A stretch of DNA of 64,000 nt. It comes from Neolewinella litorea. Lineage in GTDB: Bacteria; Bacteroidota; Bacteroidia; Chitinophagales; Saprospiraceae. The translations under genes were made by a program, and so were the position numbers. This document shows, piece by piece, positions 1 to 7,482 of this stretch (positions within the stretch are counted from its first letter, which is position 1; every line of letters starts with the position of its first letter). The notes under the pieces are model-generated. The model was given only the letters and a program-made list of their open reading frames with translations. It was not told where the DNA came from and searched no databases. The stretch spans positions 62,001 to 126,000 of the forward strand of contig NZ_SRSF01000003.1 of NCBI RefSeq assembly GCF_004803465.1. The letters are read 5' to 3'.

Positions 1-1247
1 ATGTTGTTTTCGGCCCCCTTGCCGATGCCGACCATAATGGCGGTTGGGGTGGCCAGGCCCAGGGCGCAGGGGCAGGCGATGACCAGCACCGCTACCGAGG
101 CCAGCAGGGCGTGGGAAAAGGCCTCCTCGCCCCCCAGCAGCATCCATACGACGAAGGTGATTACGGCAATGACCAGGACGGCAGGCACGAACACCCCCGC
201 GATCCGGTCCACCAGTTGCTGCACCGGGGCCTTGCTGCCCTGGGCCTCCCGGACCAGCCGAATGATCGAGGCCAGTAGGGTAGTGCTGCCCACCTTTTCC
301 GCGATCAGGCGAAAGCTGCCGCGCTGGTTCACGGTGCCGGCGAACACCGCCGCCCCCTCCTTCTTGCGTACCGGCACCGGCTCTCCAGTAATCATACTTT
401 CGTCGACGAAGCTGTCGCCTTCGCTGACCTTACCATCCACCGGGATTTTCTCGCCGGGGCGGACGACGAGCGTCTGTCCGACCGTGACTTCGGAAATGGG
501 AAGCTCTACTTCTTTGCCGCCCACGAGGGCGTGAACGGTATTGGGCTGTAGCCCCATCAGTTTCTTGATGGCGGAGGAGGTATTGGATTTGGCTCGCTCC
601 TCCAGCAGTTTGCCCAGGGAGATGAATACGATGATCACCGTGGCGGTTTCGAAGTACACGTGGGGCTCCAGTCCGCGCGACAGCCAAAAAGCCGGGTAGA
701 CGGTATTGAACGCACTGAAGAGGTAGGCGATTCCGGTACTCAGGGCGACCAGGGTATCCATATTGGCTACCCCGTGCCACGCCTGCCGGTAGGCGCCCTC
801 GAAGAAGTGACGTCCGAACCAGAAAAGCACCACAGCGGAAAGCACCAGCGAGATCCAGCGGCCGGCCTCCCATTCCATGTAGAACATACCGATCACCACC
901 ACGGGTACGGTGAGCACGGCCGCCCATATGGTTCGCTGCCGGATGGTCTGGTAGGCTTCTTCCCGCAGTTCCTCCTGCGCCGCGTCCGGGTCTTCCACGT
1001 CGATGATGAGGTCGTAGCCCACCGCCTGCACGGCGTTTCTCAGCTCGGCGGCCGAGATCCGGGCGGGGTCAAAGTCCACCTGTGCGGTGGTGTTGGCGTA
1101 GTTGACACTCACGCTGCGTACGCCGTCCACCTTCGAAAGGATGGTTTCCACGCTGGCCGCACAACTCGCGCAACTCATTCCCGTAACGGGGAAAGCGGTG
1201 GGAGAAGCGGTCCGGTCGGTGGTCAGCGGTTCGGTGTGTGCACTCAT
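1..1247 (-). CDS. copA: Copper-translocating P1B-type ATPase, N-terminal part (runs off left edge)
   Basis: This frame stays open from the ATG at 1247 to the left edge (415 codons), so the C-terminal half lies outside the window. It encodes a membrane pump that exports Cu(I) from the cytosol with ATP. An HMA domain comes first, with GMSCASCAA at about residues 23-31 and the metal-binding CxxC at 26-29. Membrane segments follow, then the actuator-domain signature near [12 protein letters not shown]. The transmembrane metal site CPC is at residues 392-394 in [13 protein letters not shown], typical of P1B-1 copper pumps. The phosphorylation DKTGT and the ATP-binding domain are beyond the edge. 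It is the promoter-distal member seen here of a minus-strand copper cluster that also has a Csp-type protein and CusABC. The family call is secure; copper rather than silver as the substrate follows from CPC plus context. Confidence 0.93.
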   Translation of the reverse strand, partial: MSAHTEPLTTDRTASPTAFPVTGMSCASCAASVETILSKVDGVRSVSVNYANTTAQVDFDPARISAAELRNAVQAVGYDLIIDVEDPDAAQEELREEAYQTIRQRTIWAAVLTVPVVVIGMFYMEWEAGRWISLVLSAVVLFWFGRHFFEGAYRQAWHGVANMDTLVALSTGIAYLFSAFNTVYPAFWLSRGLEPHVYFETATVIIVFISLGKLLEERAKSNTSSAIKKLMGLQPNTVHALVGGKEVELPISEVTVGQTLVVRPGEKIPVDGKVSEGDSFVDESMITGEPVPVRKKEGAAVFAGTVNQRGSFRLIAEKVGSTTLLASIIRLVREAQGSKAPVQQLVDRIAGVFVPAVLVIAVITFVVWMLLGGEEAFSHALLASVAVLVIACPCALGLATPTAIMVGIGKGAENN

Positions 1248-1430
1248 CGGTTGGTATTTACCCGGTCATCAAGATTGTGGTGCACACCCTGGTTCCCGTC
1301 GCCACCGGGCCTGCCCGGCAGCCGGGGAATCTTGGCGGTGTGTCCACATACCAAACAGTTGGCCTTCCGCCAAGTTGGGGCGGCGCTGGTTGCGGCAGTC
1401 GTGGCCGGTTATGATCATGGCCAGCGGTTT

Positions 1431-2024
1431 TTATTCAGTGGCAGAAACGGGTAGGGCCACCTTCAGGGAGTCCCAGGCGACAGTGATGGCCCCGCCGGCC
1501 CCGTCGGCCGAAGGCTCTACGGCGTAAGTGAGGGATTCTACCGGCTCCGGCAGTTTTTCCGGTTGTACGGTTACCCGGATCAGGTCCAGGCTCTGATCGT
1601 AGTCGTCGGCCAGGTGCTGGTCGTAGTTCTCATTCAGGATGATGATCCACTCTTCCCGCCCGGGAATGGTGAAGAAGCCGTAGGTACCGGCGGCGATATC
1701 GGTGTCCCCGACGCGTACCGGTTCGCTGAAAGTGACGGCCGTAGCATTGTGGGCGCCCGTCGACCAGACCTGATCGTAGGCCACCAATCCGCCCCAGATG
1801 GTGCGGCCCCTTACGCTTGGTGAGGAGTATTCAATGTGGACGTGGGCGTTTCCGATGTTGCCCATGGCCGTGGTGTGGGGGCTTTTGGATTTCCCGGCGG
1901 TGGCATTGGCCGCGGGGGCAGCTTCATGGTGGTGGCTCCCGTCTTCGGAGGCCTCGTTTCCAGCGCATGTGCCCAGAAACAGCAGTAACACCAGGAAAGT
2001 CAGGGAGCGAAGTGTAATCAGCAT
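1431..2024 (-). CDS. DUF2911 domain lipoprotein
   Basis: 197 residues. The N-terminus is a signal peptide with a lipobox-like FLGTC, so Cys20 is the likely lipidated residue. A His-rich, low-complexity linker follows (residues about 30-50, including a run of three His). The rest matches DUF2911, a domain common in Bacteroidota lipoproteins; recognisable parts include SSPSVRGRTIWGGL and GTYGFFTIPG. The function of the domain is not established. The His-rich linker and its place between copA and a Cys-rich copper-binding gene suggest an envelope role linked to metals, which is inference. It starts at the ATG at 2024 and lies 44 nt downstream of the small membrane peptide gene. Confidence 0.85.
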   Translation of the reverse strand: MLITLRSLTFLVLLLFLGTCAGNEASEDGSHHHEAAPAANATAGKSKSPHTTAMGNIGNAHVHIEYSSPSVRGRTIWGGLVAYDQVWSTGAHNATAVTFSEPVRVGDTDIAAGTYGFFTIPGREEWIIILNENYDQHLADDYDQSLDLIRVTVQPEKLPEPVESLTYAVEPSADGAGGAITVAWDSLKVALPVSATE

Positions 2025-2068
2025 AGTAAAGGAGTAGGAGAGTGAGTGATTGAGATTATTCAGGTGAA

Positions 2069-2206
2069 TTATCCGGCCAGGGCTTTCAGCAGCGCGAGCA
2101 CTGCGCCACCAGCCAGGACGAGCACGACGACGATGGCCGTCAGTTTATTCAGCAGCCGTTTTACGGGGCCGGCGGAAGTGTTCTTGGGGTTGCAGCAGTC
2201 TTTCAT
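2069..2206 (-). CDS. 45-residue Cys-Cys single-pass membrane peptide
   Basis: A short ORF starting at the ATG at 2206 and ending in TAA at 2069-2071. It encodes a soluble N-terminus beginning MKDCCNPK, a basic stretch (VKRLLNK), and one hydrophobic segment of about 20 residues (roughly 24-43) ending near the C-terminus. The adjacent cysteines at positions 4 and 5, followed by one membrane span, suggest a small metal-binding or metal-delivering membrane peptide, but no family was recognised. Support for it being real is its position between two metal-related genes on the same strand, the charge and hydrophobicity pattern, and the lack of any competing frame. The upstream gene ends in a terminator at 2297-2330, so it may have its own promoter in 2207-2296. 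Confidence 0.6.
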   Translation of the reverse strand: MKDCCNPKNTSAGPVKRLLNKLTAIVVVLVLAGGAVLALLKALAG

Positions 2207-2296
2207 AGGATTATCAATGCCCGGTCGATATTGCCGGTATCGTATTTGCCCGGTCGTTTACCCCGCATAGCTGCACATAACGGAGGGGGAATTAGG

Positions 2297-2330
2297 AAAA
2301 AAAGGCGCTGCACCATCCGGTACAGCGCCT
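2297..2330 (-). terminator. Rho-independent terminator after the Csp-type gene
   Basis: On the minus strand an 8-bp perfect stem (AGGCGCTG with CAGCGCCT, at 2323-2330 and 2303-2310) with a 12-nt loop is followed directly by a run of T. It starts 6 nt after the stop codon of the Cys-rich gene and would separate it from the 45-residue peptide and DUF2911 genes. Confidence 0.85.
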
Positions 2331-2336
2331 CCGGCC

Positions 2337-2666
2337 TTAGGCGGCCATCTTGCGGCACTCCTCGGCGCACTTGCGGCAGCTCTCGGCGCAGCGCTGGCAG
2401 TGCTCGTGGTCGTGGGCCTCGCAGTGCTCGGCGCAGTATTCACATACCTTGGCGCAGAGCGCGCACATCTCCTTGCTGAATTTGCTGTCGGCGGCCATCA
2501 GACCGATGTTGGCCTCCAGCACCTCGATGCACTGGATACAGCAGTAGGGACAGTCGTTGTCGGACTCCATGCCGGCCATTTTGGTCAGACAGACCTTGCA
2601 GTCGATCAGACAGGCCTGGCAGGCTTCGAGGCAGTCCAGATACTTTACATTTAGGTTGGCACTCAT
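2337..2666 (-). CDS. Four-helix-bundle copper-binding protein (Csp / DUF326 type)
   Basis: 109 residues from the ATG at 2666; a longer upstream in-frame extension exists but reads as translated 3' sequence of the DUF305 gene and lacks family features. The protein has 19 cysteines (for example at 12, 16, 19, 23, 26, 68, 71, 75, 78, 82, 90, 93, 97, 100, 104), spaced so that they line the inside of antiparallel helices, plus a HDHEHC stretch. This matches the copper storage protein group, which holds many Cu(I) ions on cysteine thiols inside a four-helix bundle. There is no signal peptide, so it should be cytosolic (Csp3-like). It lies 17 nt after the DUF305 gene, so both are probably one transcript, ended by the hairpin just downstream. 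Confidence 0.88.
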   Translation of the reverse strand: MSANLNVKYLDCLEACQACLIDCKVCLTKMAGMESDNDCPYCCIQCIEVLEANIGLMAADSKFSKEMCALCAKVCEYCAEHCEAHDHEHCQRCAESCRKCAEECRKMAA

Positions 2667-2683
2667 AGGTAAAACGGGTTTGG

Positions 2684-3136
2684 TTATTCTTGCTGTTCGA
2701 GCCGGTAGATCATCCGTTTCATCTCGGCGATCTCCCGCTCCTGGGCTTCGATTATCTCTTCGGCCAGCTTGATGGCCTGCGGGTCGGTCAGGTGCGCTTT
2801 TTCGCTCACCATGATGGCGGAGGAGTGATGGGGTATCATGGCCTTCATCCACTGCACGTCACTCACGTACGACTGCTGCCGTAATCCGGCGTAACACAGG
2901 ATGAAGGTGACCACCGCAACTCCCAAAATGAGGTAGTTGACCAACTTGTTCTTATACATCCCCCACATGAAGCCCATCATGATCACCACCATCGGCGCGA
3001 TCATGAGGAAAGTCATGTACGTGCGAGTAGGACTGAGGTACACATGGTCGAACACGTCGACGTTCAGGAACATGATCGCGTACATCACCACGAAGGAACT
3101 GGCCATCATCAGACCAAACTTTACGTAGGGGTTCAT
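2684..3136 (-). CDS. DUF305 membrane protein
   Basis: 150 residues using the ATG at 3136, which gives a proper membrane-protein start (MNPYVKFGLMM). Three hydrophobic segments occupy about residues 5-90. The C-terminal part is a DUF305 segment with WMKAMIPHHSSAIMVSEKA, whose paired His and Met residues are typical of this family, and a charged helix to the end. DUF305 proteins are often found beside copper resistance genes and are thought to bind metal; the exact role is unknown. The 17-nt spacing to the Csp-type gene suggests co-transcription. Confidence 0.85.
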   Translation of the reverse strand: MNPYVKFGLMMASSFVVMYAIMFLNVDVFDHVYLSPTRTYMTFLMIAPMVVIMMGFMWGMYKNKLVNYLILGVAVVTFILCYAGLRQQSYVSDVQWMKAMIPHHSSAIMVSEKAHLTDPQAIKLAEEIIEAQEREIAEMKRMIYRLEQQE

Positions 3137-3222
3137 GAAAATCAGTTTTCCGGCCAGGGTTGCGGCGGAGCGCCGGTGCCAGGCCAAGTAAAAGGAAAGC
3201 GGCGTGCTGGGGATCCGGCAGG

Positions 3223-3774
3223 CTACATTTCTATGGTTTCCGTCACCTTACCGCAGGTGAGCATTTTCTCACCGTAGTAGGGATTACGTACCTGATCCAC
3301 CTCCGAGTACCAGTCGGCACCCGCGCCGTCGAAGGCCATGGGGCAATGCATCCGGTAGATGGTTCCGGCCGAGAGTTGCTGCTCCAGCAGTTCGCCAAGT
3401 TCGGCGGTCAGGGCACTGAAGTGCTCCCGCTGCACGTCCAGGTCACCGGCGTCTGCGATTTGCTGGGCGTGGTTCTTGAGTTCCGCCCGGTCGGTGGGGA
3501 AGGATTCCGCCATGTTGCCGGCGGCTGCAGCGGCTGCTGCCTGGTCGGAATCGACGAGGGCACTGCGCAAGTGGAGATAGTTCTGGAAGACCTTGTCGAC
3601 CATGGGGTCGCTGAACTCAGCGTCGGCCCGGGCCACTTCGTCGTGATCAGATTCCGTTTCGGCCGGGGCGTCCATGCCTACCTCGGTGGCGTTTTCGGTG
3701 CTGGAGCCGTCCTGACAGGCCGTGAAACCGGCGAGGAGGAAAAAGAACAGTATGGATAGGTTGAGAATACGCAT
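3223..3774 (-). CDS. DUF3347 lipoprotein
   Basis: 183 residues with a lipoprotein signal (AGFTAC, Cys20), an acidic linker rich in Glu and Asp, then a helical DUF3347 domain ending in a conserved block: YRMHCPMAFDGAGADW, RNPYYGEKMLTCG. The HCPMAF Cys and the later Cys form a conserved pair that may bind copper. The same block ends the CusB protein encoded 700 bp upstream (HCPMAFDNAGANW, EAMLTCG), so the free lipoprotein and the CusB tail are paralogous. It probably works in the periplasm with the efflux system; a chaperone role is inference. Confidence 0.85.
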   Translation of the reverse strand: MRILNLSILFFFLLAGFTACQDGSSTENATEVGMDAPAETESDHDEVARADAEFSDPMVDKVFQNYLHLRSALVDSDQAAAAAAAGNMAESFPTDRAELKNHAQQIADAGDLDVQREHFSALTAELGELLEQQLSAGTIYRMHCPMAFDGAGADWYSEVDQVRNPYYGEKMLTCGKVTETIEM

Positions 3775-3856
3775 AGAATAAAATTTGCTTTATGAAAACA
3801 CCCTTTATAGGTTCGGTGCTTTCTCATTGTTTGCGAATGCTTACTGAAATTTGCGG

Positions 3857-4426
3857 TCAGAGCTCGTCGAGCGGTCGGGGCTGGTACACGCCCCGCTCCC
3901 GGAACTCCCGGGGGCAGAGTCCGGTGGCTTCCTTGAATGCCGTGGTAAATCGACCACCCGTTCCATAGTGCAGCCGGTACGCGATGAGGGCGATCTGTTC
4001 GTCGGTGGTCACCAGCAGTTGCCGCGCCCGCTCCATGCGCTGCACCCGGTAGTAGTCGGCAATTGTGCGCCCCTCCTCCCGCCGGAAGACGCGGCTCAGG
4101 TGGGGGTAGCTCTGCCCGATGTCCTTGGTGATCAGGTCGGAAAGCGGCACCGTGGAGTCCGCCAGGTCATCGTACACGTAGGCGATGATGATGCCCTTGA
4201 TCCGGCTCACCACGCCCCCGGCGTCGCGGCGCAGGCTGAAGCCGAGCCCCGACAGCTGACGCGACAGAGGTTCCAGGGAGGGGCCCGGTTCCGGGGGGAC
4301 GGCGGTGAGCCGCCCCAGTTCCAGGGATTCAATACGCCAACCTAGGTTGGTGACTACCTGGCGGACGGCCATTTTGCAACGGTCGCACACCATGTTTTCT
4401 ATGTAGACGGTATGAGGTTTACACAT
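3857..4426 (-). CDS. AraC-type regulator with an N-terminal CxxC metal-binding-like domain
   Basis: 189 residues from the ATG at 4426. The first part (about residues 1-70) resembles a heavy-metal-associated fold, with YIENMVCDRCKMAVRQVV carrying a CxxC as in copper chaperones. The C-terminal half is an AraC helix-turn-helix pair: LSRVFRREEGRTIADYYRVQRMERARQLL, then IALIAYRLHYGTGGRFTTAFKEATGLCPREFR. It lies directly downstream of cusB (14 nt), so it is likely in the cusACB operon. The obvious reading is a copper-sensing transcription factor that binds the metal with CxxC and controls the cluster, but the sensing step is inference. An in-frame start further upstream at 4474 overlaps cusB and is less likely. 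Confidence 0.87.
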   Translation of the reverse strand: MCKPHTVYIENMVCDRCKMAVRQVVTNLGWRIESLELGRLTAVPPEPGPSLEPLSRQLSGLGFSLRRDAGGVVSRIKGIIIAYVYDDLADSTVPLSDLITKDIGQSYPHLSRVFRREEGRTIADYYRVQRMERARQLLVTTDEQIALIAYRLHYGTGGRFTTAFKEATGLCPREFRERGVYQPRPLDEL

Positions 4427-4440
4427 GAGAGTTGAAGGTA

Positions 4441-6222
4441 TTAGGGGGTAAGGGTATCGACGGTCGAGCCACACGTGAGCATGGCCTCACCGAAGTAGGG
4501 GTTGCGAATAGATAGGTCGGCACTCAGCCAGTTGGCCCCGGCATTATCGAAGGCCATGGGGCAATGTTGGACGTACAGGGTATCGTCGGCGGCGCCGAAG
4601 GCCGTCAGGGTGTTGATCAGGGCTTGCGACAGGAAACCGAACTGGGCCCGCTGTTCCTCCATTTCCCCGGCACCCGCGAGCGCGCCCAGATGGGAAGATA
4701 GGGCGTTAAACTGCTCCATCCAGTACTGGTGGGGCTGGTCTTCCAGGAGGGTCATATCCACCTGCGCCAGCGCGTTGCGCAGGGGTAGGAGCAGCTCCTC
4801 ATCGGCGGGTTGGGAAGCCACCATGCGGTCTTTCAGGGGGAGGTAGGCGTCGACCACTGCGGCCAGCTGCTCCTGGAAGGCAGCCGGTGTCTCTTCACTG
4901 AAGTCGGGCAGGGTCATAGCGGTTACGCCCCCGGCTTCGCGGCCGCGGATGACTACGTCGCGGTTCATCATGCTGGACTGGTTGTTGAGCTGGGCGGCGG
5001 CGTCGATCTGGAATACGCCGTTGGTGACCACGCGTTCGCCCGGCTCGAGGCCCGACAGTACCCGGTACCCACCCGCGGAGGCCGTGCCGAGCTCGACTTC
5101 CCGGAACTGGTAGGTGGGCACCGCGGCATCGGGCACTTCCACGTAGACTACCGAGCGGTTGCCGGTCCAGAGTACGGCGGTACGCGGCACGTAAAGCTCA
5201 GTGGTGCCTTGGGCAGCGGTGGCCGGGGAGCCAGTTTCAATCGTACCCGTGATGAACATCTCGGGCTTCAGCCGGCCGCGACGGTTGTTCACTTCCGCGC
5301 GGATGCTCGCGGTGCGGGTGGCGGGATTGATGAGGGGGTCGATGAAGGTCACCCGGGCGGTGAACTCCTCCCCGGGCAGGGAAGCCACGGTGAAGGTGAC
5401 CCGATCGCCCACGTCCACGGCCGACAGGTCCCGCTCGTAGGCATCGAACAGGGCCCAGAGCTGGCTGAGGTTGGTAAGGGTGTAGAGGGCCTGTCCGGCG
5501 CTCACGTAATCGCCGACCCGGGCGCGGACTTCCAGTACGGTGCCGCTCCGTTCAGCGAATACCGGAAAATCGGTGATGACCTCACCCGACTGTTCTATTT
5601 CGGCGATCTGTTCGTCGGTGATCTTGAGGTTGCGCAGCTTGTTGCGGGCGGCCACCAGCAGCTCGGGGGAAAGCTCTTGCAGGCGACGGGCCTCCAGCAG
5701 TTCCTGCTGGGCCACCACCAGTTCCGGGGAATAGATGGTCGCGATGCGTTGTCCGGCCGTGACCTGTTCGCCCGGATAAGTAATGCGCAGCCGCTCCAGC
5801 CGGCCGGGGTAGTTGATGGCCTGCACCTGGGTCGATTGCTCGTCCAGCGCCAGCCGGCCGGTGAGGCGGCGGGTGTCGGGGCCGGGGGCATCGGCACCTT
5901 CCGCACGGCCGCCCACGGTGGTGGTACGTACCCGGGCCAGGGCCACGGCGGCCTCCGTCATGGTCAGCACCGTGGGGTCGGACCCCACGCCGGTTTCCAG
6001 CGGGATGAGATCCATGCCGCAGATTGGGCAATCGCCCGGCTCATCGCGCTGAATCTGGGGGTGCATGGAGCAGGTCCAGGTGGTACCCGCCAGGGAGTGA
6101 TCGTGTGAACTTTCGCCGACGGTCGCCTCGGAGCCGCTTGCACGACCGCCGAAGAGCACGTATCCGCCGAACAGACCGATCAGGAGCGCCAGCAGGATGA
6201 AGAGGAGGACTTGAATTTTCAT
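4441..6222 (-). CDS. cusB: CusB-type RND periplasmic adaptor with HMBD and C-terminal DUF3347
   Basis: 593 residues, longer than a typical CusB (around 400). In order: an N-terminal membrane anchor (residues 1-25); a heavy-metal-binding domain with TCSMHPQIQRDEPGDCPICG (about 50-75); the adaptor body with lipoyl/barrel-sandwich and beta-barrel segments (about 110-420); then a helical DUF3347 domain ending in YVQHCPMAFDNAGANW and GEAMLTCG. The adaptor links the inner-membrane pump CusA to the outer-membrane channel CusC and hands over Cu(I)/Ag(I). The added DUF3347 repeats the domain of the nearby lipoprotein, so this is a natural fusion. It lies 12 nt after cusC in the order A-C-B. Confidence 0.93.
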   Translation of the reverse strand: MKIQVLLFILLALLIGLFGGYVLFGGRASGSEATVGESSHDHSLAGTTWTCSMHPQIQRDEPGDCPICGMDLIPLETGVGSDPTVLTMTEAAVALARVRTTTVGGRAEGADAPGPDTRRLTGRLALDEQSTQVQAINYPGRLERLRITYPGEQVTAGQRIATIYSPELVVAQQELLEARRLQELSPELLVAARNKLRNLKITDEQIAEIEQSGEVITDFPVFAERSGTVLEVRARVGDYVSAGQALYTLTNLSQLWALFDAYERDLSAVDVGDRVTFTVASLPGEEFTARVTFIDPLINPATRTASIRAEVNNRRGRLKPEMFITGTIETGSPATAAQGTTELYVPRTAVLWTGNRSVVYVEVPDAAVPTYQFREVELGTASAGGYRVLSGLEPGERVVTNGVFQIDAAAQLNNQSSMMNRDVVIRGREAGGVTAMTLPDFSEETPAAFQEQLAAVVDAYLPLKDRMVASQPADEELLLPLRNALAQVDMTLLEDQPHQYWMEQFNALSSHLGALAGAGEMEEQRAQFGFLSQALINTLTAFGAADDTLYVQHCPMAFDNAGANWLSADLSIRNPYFGEAMLTCGSTVDTLTP

Positions 6223-6234
6223 ATCGCTTAAGAT

Positions 6235-7482
6235 TTAGCGCCGGGGCAGGTAGCGGTCGACGGTGGCGGCCTGGATGAGAAGGGTGCGTTGGGCCTCGAT
6301 GGCTTCGAGGCGGTACTCGATGAGCTGGTCCTGCACCTCCAGCAATTCATCGAAGGGTCGCTGGGAGTTGGCGTACTCGCTGCGTGCGATCTGCAGGATG
6401 GCCCCAAGGGTAGCGATCTGGTCGGCCAGAAAGTCCAGGCGCGCCGTAGCATCCAGCCGGGCGATTTCGGCGCGTTCCAGGGCCGCGGTCAATTGCCGGG
6501 TCACGGCCTCCCGGCGGGAGGCGATAGACTGCAGGCGAAACTGTTCTTCGTCGCGCTTAGCCCGGTACTTTCCGCCGCTGAGGGGGACGCTGACCATCAC
6601 GCGGGGCATGATCGCGTCGCGTCCATTGCCGTTGGGCCGCATGTCCATACGCTTGCCCACGGCCACGTAATCCATCCCGATGCTGAAGTCGGGGCGGGCC
6701 TCCAGATCGTTCAGTTCGATGGCCCGGCGGGAGATTTCTTCCTGCAGTCGGAAAATCCGCAGGAGCGGATGCCCTTCCAGCTCCGCCGCGGCCGGCAGGG
6801 GCCGGACCAGGGGCGGATCGACGGGGTAGGGTTCGCGGGGCAATTCCCGGTTCACGAGTTCCTCGATCATCGTCCAGGCCAGGGCCTGTTCGGCCCGCAG
6901 TTCCTGGATGCGGCGCTCGGCCGCAGTGAGCTGCAGTTCGGCGCGGTAGACGTCTACCGAACTGCCCCTTGAGGATTCCACCCGACTCAGGGCCAGTCGC
7001 CGCAGGCTGCCGTAAAGCTGCAGGGTAGTGTCGAGCACCTCGATCTTGGCTTCGGCGGCCAGCACCTCGAAGTAGTTTGTCTCTAACTGGTAGAGCAGGT
7101 CGAGTTGTACGGCCGCTGCTTCTTCCAGTACGGGTTGTGCCTGGGCGTCGGCCAGGGCTGACATGGCGGCCAGGGTGCCGGGCCACGGCAACATCTGGGT
7201 GACGCCGAACCGTGCCTCCTGGGGCCCGAGGCGGGTCTCTACGGGCATGACGGACACCATGGTGCCGATTTCCAGATCGGGCAGCTGGGACATCTGGCGA
7301 CCGACGGAAAGGTTCGCCCGGTACTCGTAGGCCAGCGACTGCAGTTCCGGGTTGTTCTCCCGCAGCAGTTGCCGCAGGCTATCCAGCGGCTGGGCGGCCA
7401 CCGTACCGTTTAGGGCGAACAGCAGCAGGGGCAAGAGCCGTAAAAACATCTTCCTGAGATGTTGGGTTGGATTCATTTTCAT
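6235..7482 (-). CDS. cusC: TolC-family outer-membrane efflux protein (CusC-like)
   Basis: 415 residues starting at the ATG at 7482, which overlaps the stop of cusA in an ATGA arrangement, a sign of translational coupling. A signal peptide (LLPLLLFALNGTVAAQ) precedes two long helical repeats of the outer-membrane efflux family, with alternating coiled-coil stretches such as ELRAEQALAWTMIEEL. It should form the trimeric channel through which CusA/CusB expel copper. Much longer in-frame starts exist upstream, but they read through cusA in another frame and show no signal peptide. Confidence 0.92.
   Translation of the reverse strand: MKMNPTQHLRKMFLRLLPLLLFALNGTVAAQPLDSLRQLLRENNPELQSLAYEYRANLSVGRQMSQLPDLEIGTMVSVMPVETRLGPQEARFGVTQMLPWPGTLAAMSALADAQAQPVLEEAAAVQLDLLYQLETNYFEVLAAEAKIEVLDTTLQLYGSLRRLALSRVESSRGSSVDVYRAELQLTAAERRIQELRAEQALAWTMIEELVNRELPREPYPVDPPLVRPLPAAAELEGHPLLRIFRLQEEISRRAIELNDLEARPDFSIGMDYVAVGKRMDMRPNGNGRDAIMPRVMVSVPLSGGKYRAKRDEEQFRLQSIASRREAVTRQLTAALERAEIARLDATARLDFLADQIATLGAILQIARSEYANSQRPFDELLEVQDQLIEYRLEAIEAQRTLLIQAATVDRYLPRR

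Noticed and set aside
1248-1430. Possible small Cys protein between copA and the DUF2911 gene
   Set aside because: One frame reads CLVCGHTAKIPR, but it has no ATG and is closed by stops on both sides; treated as non-coding.
4810-6108. Long plus-strand open frame across cusB
   Set aside because: It is antisense to a clear CusB with an HMBD and a complete adaptor body; the translation is His/Gly/Asp-rich with no domain.
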